This document shows, one piece after another, positions 1-10,180 of a DNA stretch of 64,000 nucleotides. The notes beneath the pieces were generated by a model. It was not told where the DNA came from. It did no database searches and worked only from the letters and a program-made list of their open reading frames with translations. The position numbers and the translations under genes are program-made. Source of the DNA: Zopfochytrium polystomum (Eukaryota; Chytridiomycota; Chytridiomycetes; Chytridiales; Chytridiaceae); the NCBI GenBank assembly GCA_025765615.1, contig JAIVFJ010000141.1:62001-126000 (forward strand). Direction: 5' to 3'. How positions within the stretch are numbered: position 1 is the stretch's first letter; each line of letters opens with the position of its first letter.

Positions 1-221
1 AACCAACACGCCGCGCCCATTTCGCTTCTTTTCTTTTTACCGTTTTTTAATTTAGTACAGCTGTTCAAGCAACTCCCATACTTTCGCCGCATCCGCACAA
101 CCTTCCTCCTAACCGCGCCGCCCCCCGTCCCGAGCGCATCCCTCTTTTTTTTTTTCTTCTTTTTTTTTTCTTTTTTCTCTCTCTCTCTCTCTCTCCTGCG
201 TTGGTCCGGTTCCCGTATTTT

Positions 222-952
222 TCACCCCTGCTTCTGAATCGGTAAAAACAGCTTAAACTCGGGCGGCAGCTCCTCCTCCGAGTACAGCCTGTCGGAAAAG
301 TAGATCCGGCGGATCCGGCAGTTTGCGTGGATCTGCACCCGCAGCGTCTCAATGTAGTTTGTCCCGTACGCCCGCCGCGTGAAGTCGGACAGGTTGAACT
401 GGATCTGGTTCCACCCGTCGTCCAGCCGCATCGGCATCGTGCAGATGAACGGCTTGACTCGGGTCGTGGACTGCAGCGCCGAGGGGAAAGGGAATCGGGG
501 ATCGTGAGGAAATGAGTTGAATGCTCACACACACACACACACAGACACACACACACACACACGCACACACACACTCACACACACACACACACGCACACAC
601 ACACACAGACACCAAAAAGAAAATTTATTAATTACCTGATAATTCGACGCGCGAAACCGTCTCCTCACGTTCTTGTCGTCCAGCACCTGCACCTCAAACG
701 TAAAGTACTTTTTCAAGTTCTTGATGATCATGACCAAGAAAGGCAGCTTGATCCCGAGCGTCGCGTTCTGCTGCGCGGGGCACGTGATGTAGTTGGTCGA
801 CACGTTCGTCCCGATAATCTCCAGCACCGACGACTGGATGTCGTTGTCCGTGATGCGCTTAATGTGCCCGTTGCGCACCTTCTTGTCCCAGATTTGCAAA
901 GGCTTGGAGCTGCCGGGGAGGGGGGGGGGAAGGGTGCCGCGGGCATTAGAAC

Positions 953-985
<33 letters not shown>

Positions 986-1206
986 AGCGAAAAATTAAAC
1001 TAGCTGGGAGAGAATGTTTTCGGTTGGGTACTCACCCGATGCTGTACAAGATCGACAGAAAGCCGGACTGGGTCGTCGTCGGAAATGAATTTTGGAAAGA
1101 AGAGGAAAAGCCACGCTTAGAAAGTCTGCGGGTTTGAAAAAAAAATAAAATAAAATAAAAAGTTTCGAATCGCCTCGTTTTTAACCTGAAACGTGTTGCG
1201 GAACAT
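222..1206 (-). CDS. CFAP20: CFAP20/BUG22 ciliary axoneme protein, 4 exons
   Basis: Four exons (1186-1206, 1036-1067, 636-909, 222-470) join in phase to a 191-residue protein, about the usual CFAP20 length (193 in human). All junctions are GT-AG. It begins MFRNTFQ and carries the family blocks [41 protein letters not shown] and [19 protein letters not shown] near-identically to animal CFAP20. The family is a beta-sandwich microtubule inner protein of the doublet seam, needed for cilium and flagellum stability and motility. The first exon has only seven codons, a common place for the start to be missed. The third intron holds a CA repeat and the second a poly-A run. Its presence implies a flagellated life stage. 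Identification is very secure. Confidence 0.97.
528..605. repeat. CA/TG microsatellite in CFAP20 intron 3
   Basis: Imperfect CA dinucleotide run lying wholly inside the intron between CFAP20 exons 3 and 4. Translations across it give meaningless Cys/Val repeats. Confidence 0.95.
953..984. repeat. Poly-A run in CFAP20 intron 2
   Basis: Nearly uninterrupted A homopolymer (poly-T on the transcribed strand) placed shortly upstream of the exon 3 acceptor, so it may act as an extended pyrimidine tract. Confidence 0.9.
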
Positions 1207-2275
1207 GGCTGGCTGACGGGCAAGATATGCGTGCGTGTGCGTGTGTCAGGGAGGGTGTGGACAAAGAAACAATGGGGTGGAGCGGGACGGGGGCGGAGGC
1301 AAGAAAAGTAGTATCAGCCAGCTTGCGATGAGGTTGCGAATGCATTTAAACAAGCGAGACCAGTAGTAGCGACGAGCTGCCGATTCACAGCCACAAGCGA
1401 TTTCTGTGTGCTAGCCTTCTGTGCTTTCAAGGGCCCAGGGAGCTGAGGATGGATCGTGTGGTGGGGTGGGGGTACCTCCCGATTGGGCGGCAGGCGCCGA
1501 TCGCCAAGGTGTGAACTTTCGCCCTGCTGGTAAACGTTCCACGACTCTCGGTTCCCCGGGGCAGCAAAACGAAGCGGGGAGGCTCCTCCTTCTCTCCCTC
1601 CTCCTCTGGCTTCTACTACGAGGCCCAAACCACCTCCAACTACCCACCTCGCAGCGAAGGGGTTGCGCCGCCCGACAATTCTGTCGATGTTTTTTTTTTT
1701 TTTTCTCCTTTTTTTTCTTTCGTTTTTTGAACGCATTTCTTGTTACAACGACCACCGGCTTTCTCGATGCTTTGCAGGCACGCTTATTCGACGTGCCGAG
1801 GCCGTGGCCTTACGCGACCACGACACCTTCTTTGAATCCGCTCAGTCAATGCGTCATGCTGATCTCTTACAGTAATTTTCTTTTTGAAAAACAAAGGACG
1901 AGGGGAGTTGGGGGTGGGTGGGTAGGGGGGTGCAAAATGAAGGAAGGAGTTTGAGGACAGCGAAGAGGGGAAAATGGTCCCGTCGGCGACACTACTGGCA
2001 TCAAACCCCTCAACAAACCACAGAACATTGGGCAACAAGACGGCTGATTAAAAAAGAGAAGAGACAACAGAGGAAAAAGTGAAAGAAAGACTGAGAGAGA
2101 GAGAAACAGAAAGGGGAAGGAACAAAGAGAGACAAAACAGAGAGAAGTGGAGCAGATTGTGTGGGAGAAGGAAATCAAGAAAAGAATAGGAAGGGAAGGT
2201 AGGATTGACTTCATGGAGCAAAAAGTTCGTTCCATACCTTCAACCTGAACACCAAGGCATGTTTTATCTGTTTGA
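1207..2275. other. Intergenic region with one possible orphan exon
   Basis: Lies upstream of CFAP20 and downstream of the F-box gene. It contains poly-T (about 1690-1735) and purine-rich DNA (2050-2200). Positions 1779-1875 on the plus strand could be a terminal exon: a TTTGCAG acceptor is followed by an open frame reading RRAEAVALRDHDTFFESAQ and ending in TAA. No matching upstream exons were found, so no gene is called. Confidence 0.35.
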
Positions 2276-5200
2276 TCAGTGCTGACGGCTGCGCAGAACA
2301 TTGTTCTTTCGGACGGTGATCAAACGAACAAGCGGCTCCTTGAACGCCTGCATGTCCCAAAACGCAACAAACTCCGAAGCGAGCTGCTGGGGATCGTCAA
2401 ACTAAAGTTTCAAGAAAAAAGTGGTTAGATCAAATTAAGGTCACATTCGTAATTGCGCTAGAGTGCGCGCGGGTGGGGGGGGGCGGGGCGGGGATATGTC
2501 ACTTCACCTCGTGCACTGAAAGAGCTTGGTGTCCACCCGTCTTGGTTTCGATGCGGAGCTTGAGAAGCATTCTCCCACGTTTTGCGTTCGAAAAAACAAA
2601 TTCGCCTTGCGGCGACACAGCCCCCGCGGCAATGACAGGCCCCGTCGTGCTGGGAGTCGGCACGGCTCCGTTTTCCTTGGAACCGCCGTCCACTGAGGAC
2701 CCCGCAATCACGGAGCTGCCTCGTGGTGCGGGTGCGTGCATACCAGGCGCCCAAGACGCCCGTGCAGGGTTGGCTGCGGCCGCGCTCACCGTTCCGAGGG
2801 AACCAAACCGGCCGCTCGCGATACTGGTAGGTCGGGGAGGGCGAGAGGGAGAGCCTGGGGCAACGCCCGCAGCAGCAGCAGCAGGTACAGACGGTCCCCA
2901 GCCATTCGTGCCAGGGATTGGAGCGGAGGTAGCTGGGGTCCATCCGCCAACGGATCCTTGCCGTGTAGGAGGGGCAGGGGCCGGGACAGGGACTGTGGTG
3001 GAGACAGGGGTGGACGGGGTCGGTCCCCATTGCGCGGCAACGGCGGCCGTGACGATCGGTGCAGCGGCGGAAGGGGGAACCACAGGCTGCATAGGTGTGA
3101 GCACTGAGGGTGGTGCAAACCCGTTAGTTTGTGTAACAGGGGTAGACACTGCCGCAACCGAGGCCGGCGGCGGGGCGGCCCAAGGATCGGCGGTGTTGAT
3201 AACCGGCGACGGACCGAGTACGCTGCTCGTGCCGGCTGGGCTCGATGCAGGAACGCTGGGGGGCTTGGCCCAAGGATCGGCGAAGCCAGGAGGGCCGGCA
3301 CTCACCCCTGTGCTTGACCAGGTCGACGAAGATGAAGTCAATTGCGCCGGATTGTTCCACGCTGTGGGGTCAGTTCCCCAAGGTGCAGCAGCTGACGCTG
3401 TCGGAGTAGCGCTCTGCCAGTTGGGTGGTGTTGAGTCGACCGAAGGTGGGGGGACCTGGACAAGCCCGGCCGCGGCCGCACTGGCAGCAGCAGCAGGCGC
3501 GCGAGCCTCCTCAGTGACTGAGTTGCCGCGAGTGCGTCTTCTTCCAGATGCGATCAGCACGGGGGCAGGCTCTTCCCCTGCCGGGCCGTCCTGAGGTTCA
3601 GGCGACGCGTTTTGCTTCGACTGCGCAGCGGCTGCGAGGTTTTCACGACTCGCGCGGGACGCACGGCCCGAAAAAAGGAGAACGCCTGCATCGCTTGCAG
3701 CGACTGATGGAGATGCCGGCTGAGGGACCGATGCGGACACACTTGACCCGGCAATAAGTGGACTTGGGGTTATCCCCGTTGGTGGAGTCCACGAACCGGC
3801 TTGTGCTGGTCCTGCTGGCTGTCCAACGCTGAGGCGACGTGGTGGGGGCGCTTGTGTGACGGTTGTTGACGCTCTGGATGGTGGCCGAGCGGAAGTTGGA
3901 GGTTGTGCCCAAGGGTCTACGGTCGCTGAAGCACGGCGAGCCGGAGCAGACGATGGCTGAGTCCAACCTCCGCTTTGCTGTTCTTGCTGCGGAATGAACT
4001 CTGGTACATCGACTTTGAGGGAAGAGACCGACGAGCGTTTTGTCAGTGGGGAGGAACCGACTGGTCCTTCCAAGCCAACCGAACCGGGCGCGCTAATCTT
4101 AACCCCGCGGGCAGCAGCCGCGGCAAGGAAGGCAGCCTTCGCGGCCACATCATCGTCAACAGGCTCAGCGACGAGAGGACCGGCGACCATCCGCAAGGAG
4201 GACGATCGCTGGACGGCATTTCCGCTGAAATCTTCCGGATGGTCGCCAGAGTTGGTCAGGTTTGGAACTCGGAGAGATCCACGAGATCGCCGCTTCTCTC
4301 GAATTTTCTCCTGCCGTTCGAAGCGAGCCGCTTCCAGCGTGTCCTCTTCGGCTTCCTCTGGGCGAGCGGACAGACCAAGCAAACTGCGACGGTGGCGCAG
4401 AGACCGTGATGATTTTCTTCTTGTCATTGCATTGTTCGGGGAACCGCCATACTCTTCTGATCGCCCTTTCTGTTTATCTGATGTGCCTGGGCGGAAGGGG
4501 TTGCCGCTGGCCAGTGCTTCTTTTGCGGCTGCCATCGCCGACGCAGCGTAACCGGCATTGGCTTTTCTCCGGAGTGAAGCGGAGTCTGTGGCATACGTCA
4601 CTTCAAACTTCAAGCCGCCTACGGTAGCAGTGCTTGTGTTTGGTACTCTTGGTGGAGTCGCAGGTGGAGTGGTAAGTATGTCCAGAGGCTCGACCCGCGT
4701 TGTCGCCAAAGCCCGCAGTTGCTCCTCTTCGAGAGAGCACTCAAGCTCGTCGCCGCGTGTCACAGAGAGATCCTGGACAAACGAGCCCATGATCTGTTCG
4801 CAGCCATCCAGCACAAGCAAACACAGTCGTGTATTCCTCTGGACCATCTGCTGCACTGCTCGGGGTGTAATCAGGTCGCAAGCAGATAAGTATAGCTCCT
4901 CGATGGTACCGCCTCCACTCGCTGCACCTCTGACCGTCAGCGCGTTGAGGGACAGATCCGTGATGCGATCGCAAAAGGAGCAATCCAGTGAACGCAGACG
5001 TGTGCACGTGTTGATCAGTTTCATCACAGCGTCGTCTGTGATTTTTGGGCACGATTCAAGAACGACAATCTCCAGTTCTGGGCACTGGGACACTGCATAA
5101 CGCAGCAGATCGTCCGTCACAGGAGTGTTTCGAAGATTAAGCGACTTGAGGGGTCGCCGAAACCCCTTGTTTGAGAGGTCCAAGCTCGTAAGGTCGTCAG

Positions 5201-6452
5201 ATTCACGACATTCAGATAGATCAAGCTCGAGCAAAGATTCGGCATGGGTGATTATTGGATGAATTGATGCAATAGTTGCGTTCGTGAAACTCATATCCAA
5301 CCGCAACAGATGCCGGCACTTCTTTGTTAGAATAGGGATGAAAGTGTCTGAGACAGGGCAGCCGGGAAGGTCCAACTGTAGAAGATTTGGGCAGTTGTGT
5401 GCGATCGATTGAACTAGAATATTGGAAATGTGGAAGCAGCCTTCCAACCGAAACACCTCTAGGTTCGGACACATGCTGAGTGCTGCGTCCAAGTCGCCCA
5501 TGTATAAGTTGTCGGCGGCCATTCCAGAGATATCCAATTCTCTTATCATAGCCGAATACGGATGGAAGGGATTCGGCGTGTTTAGGAGGCCCATGAACCG
5601 TTCGAAGGAGTCGGAGTTAGAGAGCGGTGGGGCTCGGTACATGGATTCGGCGACAGCTTTCGACCAGCCTTTGCAGACCAGCAGTAATGTCACTTGGTCG
5701 CTGTGGCTTTTGAGGGCCTCCACCACATTGCTGACGACTTTTCCTGGGAGTTTGGATGCATGAAAAGGCTGCGCAGAAAAAGTAAGCTTCCGACTACTTC
5801 GGTGATCCAATCAGGAAAATGTCCCTTTGTCGATAGATCTCGCCGGCATCTGACCAGCCCATCACGATACGAGAAGGACGGCTCAACACACAGGGTAGGG
5901 GAGGAGAGGAGGGGTTGGGGCATCGGCGAGGATGGCGTAGGGGGTGCCAGACGGCATCGGCGCAGCTATCTCGGGTGAAACGAACCTGGATTGCATCTCC
6001 TTGTCTGTTCAAGCCGAGGGTCCACGACCATACAATAGAAATCAGAGCGAAGCATGAGAAAGGCGAACGAAAGCATTTGTGAGAACCCAAACACAGCACG
6101 AGGGCGGAGATCTAGATTTTGATCTCGGCCTTCCTTCACCAAACAAAACAACGAACCTCCGCACACTCCCTAAACAAGGAGAACCTCACCTTGGCTCCAA
6201 TCCCAACGGAGCAGCACCTTCTGCAACAGGTAAGGAAGCATCGGTATCGGCCGCCGCCTCATCGACGGCTGTTGTTGCCACGCCGGCAGCAGCTGGGGCT
6301 GCGGCCTCCACGGTGTCCCCGTCGGGCTCCGAAGACATAGTGTCGGTGCCTTCTTCTGAGAGATTTTCCTTGCCTTTTTCCAGTAACAATTTTTGAGGCA
6401 CCACTCCTTCGAAGCCCTCGTTTGCATTTTCCCCTTTACCTTCTATATTCAT
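2276..6452 (-). CDS. F-box/leucine-rich-repeat protein with long disordered tail
   Basis: Model: exons 6190-6452, 5986-6004 (19-nt micro-exon), 2508-5768 and 2276-2401, all GT-AG and in phase, giving about 1,222 residues. After an acidic/Ala-rich N-terminus, an F-box-like helix (KLPGKVVSNVVEAL, near residue 100) precedes roughly ten leucine-rich repeats of the FBXL/AMN1 type (for example CPNLLQLDLPGCPVSD and ALSMCPNLEVFRLEGCF). Next come some 650 residues rich in Ser, Pro and Ala with RRASAT/RRKSS-type basophilic sites, probably disordered. A compact C-terminal tail (FVFSNAKRGRMLLKLRIE into the last exon) looks folded and conserved. F-box LRR proteins normally bring substrates to SCF ubiquitin ligases via Skp1; the partner here is unknown. 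Start alternatives are ATG 6452 and ATG 6338. The micro-exon is inferred, but it restores the frame exactly. Confidence 0.85.
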
Positions 6453-6790
6453 TTATAACGCAGAAGCACCGAGGCCAGCAGAGGTGGAAGCTACCAGTAG
6501 TGGGGGGCAAGGGTGCGCTTAGGCGCAACATAGACACACGCACAGAAAGCGCTATCTCGCAAACTAAAACAGGGAAAAGGAGAAGGGGGAAAGGAAAGAG
6601 AGAGATTCCGCTCATCAGTTCAGCCAGTGAAGTTCAAGAGACGGAGTCCGTATCAAAAGGCATCGCGCAGTACAAAGGAGGAATAGATGAAATAGGGGGC
6701 TGTGGCGGGAAATACGGGGCAGAAGATTCGAGATGGTTACAAGAAATATTCGTCGGAGCTAACGAGAAAGGGGGAGTCGGGCGGCCACCT
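6453..6790. other. Intergenic, no gene seen
   Basis: Short purine-rich spacer between the CAP-domain gene and the F-box gene, which are both on the minus strand. It should hold the F-box promoter and the CAP gene terminator. No motif stands out. Confidence 0.5.
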
Positions 6791-8059
6791 TCACTCGATG
6801 ACTTGGTTCGTGAATGGGTCGAGAAGCTTTCCGTTTAAGAACACGTTCCCTGGGCCGGAGTACCTGCACCCTGCCACAAAGGTGTGTACATCGCAGACGA
6901 GTGTCGCACAACCCACTTGGGTCGTAGCGCTCCAAACAATCTGCGTAAAATGTCCAACCTCCATCGGACTATTATTCCACGCACTCGTTGGTGAGAGACC
7001 ATTATTGCCATATTGGAAGTAGAGAGTGTCTTCCTCCATCCAAGAGTCGATTGCAGTACCAATGGTAACGCCATACTGCTGCAAGTTCGTTGCTCCAAAA
7101 AGATAGAGGTTTTCGCCCTCTCCATTCAGGTTCTGATGTATCAGTTGTCCGCACGGTATGGCAGCAAGTGCACTGGCTGCGTCTGCGGCGAGTTTGTCGG
7201 ACTGAGTAAGAGCTGGCAGAGAGTACAGACTGCGGTAGAAGTTGTGCGACGCAAGATAATCCGTCTTCGAGCCCGAAAATTTCACTCCACACGACTTGCA
7301 GGCAGTGGTTTGCGTTTGCGGCTGTTGCTGCTGGGTTGTCGTCTGTTGAGCCGTCGTCGTTGCCTGAGGTGCGGTGGTAGTTGTTTCGGAAACAATTACC
7401 GGAGGGGCCACCGTTGAAGTCGGTGTATCCGCTGTCGTCGGTGTGACGGGATCGGGAGTTGTCTCCACCGCCGGTGCCACGGCATCTGGCGTTGTTGTTG
7501 CTGGGTCGGGGAATGCAGGTGCATCCATCATTGGAGCATCGGGGGCCGCGACGTTTGCCGCATTACCGTCTGTAGCGCCCCCCACAGCTGGTGGGTCCGC
7601 ACCACTGGCCTGTCCAGAACCGGTGCTATCGGTGGTACCAGTCCCAACGCTGTAAGTTGGAAATGCCCATTGAGATGAAGAAACCGCGGTGGTAGTGGTC
7701 GTGACTGCGGTGGTAGGAGTCGAAGACATCGTCGTCGTCGAAAAGTCAAGGAATCCAGCAGGACCTTGCAACACACCAAGGGCACCAGCGCGACATTTGT
7801 ATCGCGACGGGATCCCAGTTGATGCAACAGCGTTGACCGACGTAGCTGAGAGGATTCCCGTCATCGTGACGGTTGTTGTGGAGGACGCAGACGTGCCCGC
7901 AGCGAGGACACCGATTGTTGGGATGGCTGATAGGGCAGTCCACCACACAACAGCGACGGAAACGATGCACGCCAAGCGGCCGAGCGGCGCAGATACAGGC
8001 GGCTGCGAGGACCAGCTCGGCGCCAGCGGGGGGGCGCTTGGAGGGAGAGCTCTTCGCAT
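6791..8059 (-). CDS. Secreted CAP/SCP (PR-1-like) protein with mucin-like region
   Basis: Single-exon frame of 422 residues from ATG 8059. Residues 28-54 form a hydrophobic segment after a 27-residue Pro/Ser/Arg-rich lead, so it is either an N-terminal signal anchor or a signal peptide used from a later start. Residues 55-250 are dominated by Thr, Ser, Pro and Ala with a QQQQ stretch, resembling an O-glycosylated stalk. The CAP (SCP/TAPS/PR-1) domain fills about 265-422: ASHNFYRSLY, GENLYLFG, a Glu in SWMEED, then HFTQIVWSATTQVGCA and a late GN motif, preserving the two His and two Glu of the CAP cavity. Fungal CAP proteins such as Pry1 export sterols and fatty acids and bind the cell surface; that role here is inference. 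The N-terminal lead is unusual and an upstream exon is possible. Confidence 0.88.
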   Translation of the reverse strand: MRRALPPSAPPLAPSWSSQPPVSAPLGRLACIVSVAVVWWTALSAIPTIGVLAAGTSASSTTTVTMTGILSATSVNAVASTGIPSRYKCRAGALGVLQGPAGFLDFSTTTMSSTPTTAVTTTTTAVSSSQWAFPTYSVGTGTTDSTGSGQASGADPPAVGGATDGNAANVAAPDAPMMDAPAFPDPATTTPDAVAPAVETTPDPVTPTTADTPTSTVAPPVIVSETTTTAPQATTTAQQTTTQQQQPQTQTTACKSCGVKFSGSKTDYLASHNFYRSLYSLPALTQSDKLAADAASALAAIPCGQLIHQNLNGEGENLYLFGATNLQQYGVTIGTAIDSWMEEDTLYFQYGNNGLSPTSAWNNSPMEVGHFTQIVWSATTQVGCATLVCDVHTFVAGCRYSGPGNVFLNGKLLDPFTNQVIE

Positions 8060-8501
8060 GGCTGCCCCACGAGTGCAGTCCCGTCCGCGTAACGAAATCT
8101 GGTTGGGGGGGTCGCGCGACGGCGGACCGGTGATGGGGGTGGGGGGAGGGCGAGTGCGGTTGCGGCCAGCCGGTTCGGTTCAGTTGCGGTGGCGGCGGCG
8201 GACAAGAATCTTCTGTCTGAGCGTTGGGAGCTTTTTCTCTGTCCTTGGCTCATTCTGTGCGGCCCGTGTCGCTGCCCCCATGGACGCAATTTTCTGTCTC
8301 TCTCTCTGCCCCCTTCGTCCCTTTTTGGGCAACTTTGTCGCATTTTTCCTTTTCATGCGGCCAGCCAAGAAGCCGTTTGCTCGTTTTTCTGCGCAAAAAT
8401 TTAAAAAATTTTGTTCGGCCGCGGCCGTCTGCCGTCATTCATTCGCGGTTTACTAGTATAGATACTCGTAGGTACATTGCGATGCGAAAAATGGTTCACG
8501 C
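8060..8501. other. Intergenic between CAP gene and DCN1 gene
   Basis: Holds the CAP gene promoter side and the DCN1 3' flank. It is T/C-rich around 8270-8400, with no further gene. Confidence 0.5.
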
Positions 8502-9734
8502 TCAAGCATCCCTTTCTCGTCTCCACTCGACGTACTCGTCGAAAAGAACTGGCCCTGCATAATTGTGAGTGTGTGTGTGTGAGTGAGTGAGTGAGCGAGT
8601 GAGTAGGTGTGTGTGTTGAGTCAGTTACATTGCTGAATAATGGGAGAGAAGAGAGGAAGTTCAAGTCGCCTCACATGCGCTGTTCTCATCGTAAGAGGAC
8701 AAGTCCTCTGTCACTGCAAGGGAGAAGTCGAGAAAACTCATCCACTGGTCTTTACTGATCGCTTTGACCGGCGTCCTTTCGTCCAAAAAGTCTACCATGC
8801 TGTCCACGTGACTAAAATATCTTGCCGCTTTGCCGGACTTCAGTATTAACCTCCACATCGCTTTTGCTGAAAAGATTTCGTGTGAAAAGCGATATCAGTC
8901 GATTTTCTTTTCAGCAAAGCAGACTACCAGCCCCACATACCTATATCAACGTCGCAATTTCGTCCTTCATCCTTTGAGAACGCGAATGCCCAGCGGAAAA
9001 TTTCCTTCACACTATTGATGTCATCGAACACCGCGTTGAACATTGGTACACGGGCCGCGAGCTTCTCGAGGCAATCGGCTTTCAACGCTGCCATACCCGT
9101 TGCCCATTCCTGCTTCGTAAAGAACCCCATCCGCTTGGCGTCCAGCTTCCACGCCAGAGCGAGGACCGTACACTATTTGTTTGTGCGAAAGAAACGGCGG
9201 GAACAATCAGAAGTGCGCTTCCTCACAAGGAAAGTTCCTGATGATGAGGTACTTGCAAACCATTGGGAATGGAGCATGAGAGCCTTGGCCACTTACACTG
9301 TCCACACTGATATCAAGTTGGGCGCAAAGCTTTTCAATTCCAACAATGTCTATAACATCAGGATCGGCTTCGTCGGCGTACGTGCGAAACCACTGTTCGC
9401 ACACGAACGCATCGAACGCAAGCCTGTGGGGGTTTTTTTGGTTCCCGTCAGTCTGACAAGTTCGGACAAAATCACCCAAGCCCAAAGCGCACCTCTTGGT
9501 GGGCGGTGCGGCAACTGCGGCTCCGCGCCTTCGGCGCTTTGGATCGTCCGTGGCACTGGCGGAAACGCCCGATGCTGCTGCTTCAAAGTCCATGCTGTTT
9601 TGATCCTTCTTCCGCGATGAGGCCCGAGTGAGTCTTGCGCCGTTCTTTTTGGTCGCCGCGTTTGCATCGTCTGCTGCGGCGGCCAAGTCCGGGGGCAGGA
9701 CAGCCGTTGCAGCCTTGCGCTTTTTCGGTGGCAT
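8502..9734 (-). CDS. DCN1-like cullin neddylation factor (DCUN1D4/5 type), 5 exons
   Basis: Exons 9493-9734, 9297-9423, 8941-9172, 8675-8866 and 8502-8554 are all GT-AG and in phase, giving 281 residues. The start MPPKKRKA matches the nuclear-signal N-terminus of the DCUN1D4/5 branch; no UBA domain is seen. The PONY domain occupies about residues 85-277: FVCEQWFRTYADE, GIEKLCAQLDI, MGFFTKQEWATGM, FRWAFAFSKDEGR, DQWMSFLDFSLAV, DLSSYDENSAW and PVLFDEYVEW. These include the Asp and final Trp that contact the cullin and the E2 N-terminus. The protein promotes transfer of NEDD8 from Ubc12 to cullins, so it acts in the same SCF ligase system as the F-box protein encoded nearby. The last intron contains a GAGT/GT microsatellite. 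The last exon (18 codons) is short but carries the expected WPVL-DEYVEW ending, which fixes the model. Confidence 0.95.
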
Positions 9735-10180
9735 CGATTTCGTTTCGTAGCTTGCTGGCCACCAGAGCTGTGCCCGTTTGCGCCGTGGACGAGTGAGCGC
9801 GAACAAGACAGTGGCGTGGGCGTGGGCAATGGGGTGGCGACGACGGCGAAGCAAACAACAATGATGATCGCGGCTGCCTGGCAAAGGCGAGAAGAAGCGA
9901 ATTGTGCCAAAAGGAGAAGGGTTGGACAGAGAGAGAGAGAGGAGAGAGAGGGAGAGAGAGAGAGCGAGACAGAGAGAGCACCGAGACAGAGGTCCCAAAA
10001 ATCTGCGGGGTCGGGTTGAAACACAACAACTCCCCAAGCCGGTAGGACGACGTCACACACGCTCTCGCTCCGCGCCCGCTCAGTCGAGGTCGACTCCCTG
10101 CCAGCCAGACTCGCTTCCCTTCTTCCCCCTCCCTACTACCCTTCCGCTGCCACGCACCTTCGTCCACTTGCAGCATCCGG
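9735..10180. promoter_or_regulatory. Divergent promoter region with GA repeat
   Basis: About 446 bp between the DCN1 start (-) and the start of the 1,050-residue gene (+), so it must serve both. It contains a GA-rich tract at about 9927-9983. No TATA box is convincing. Confidence 0.55.
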
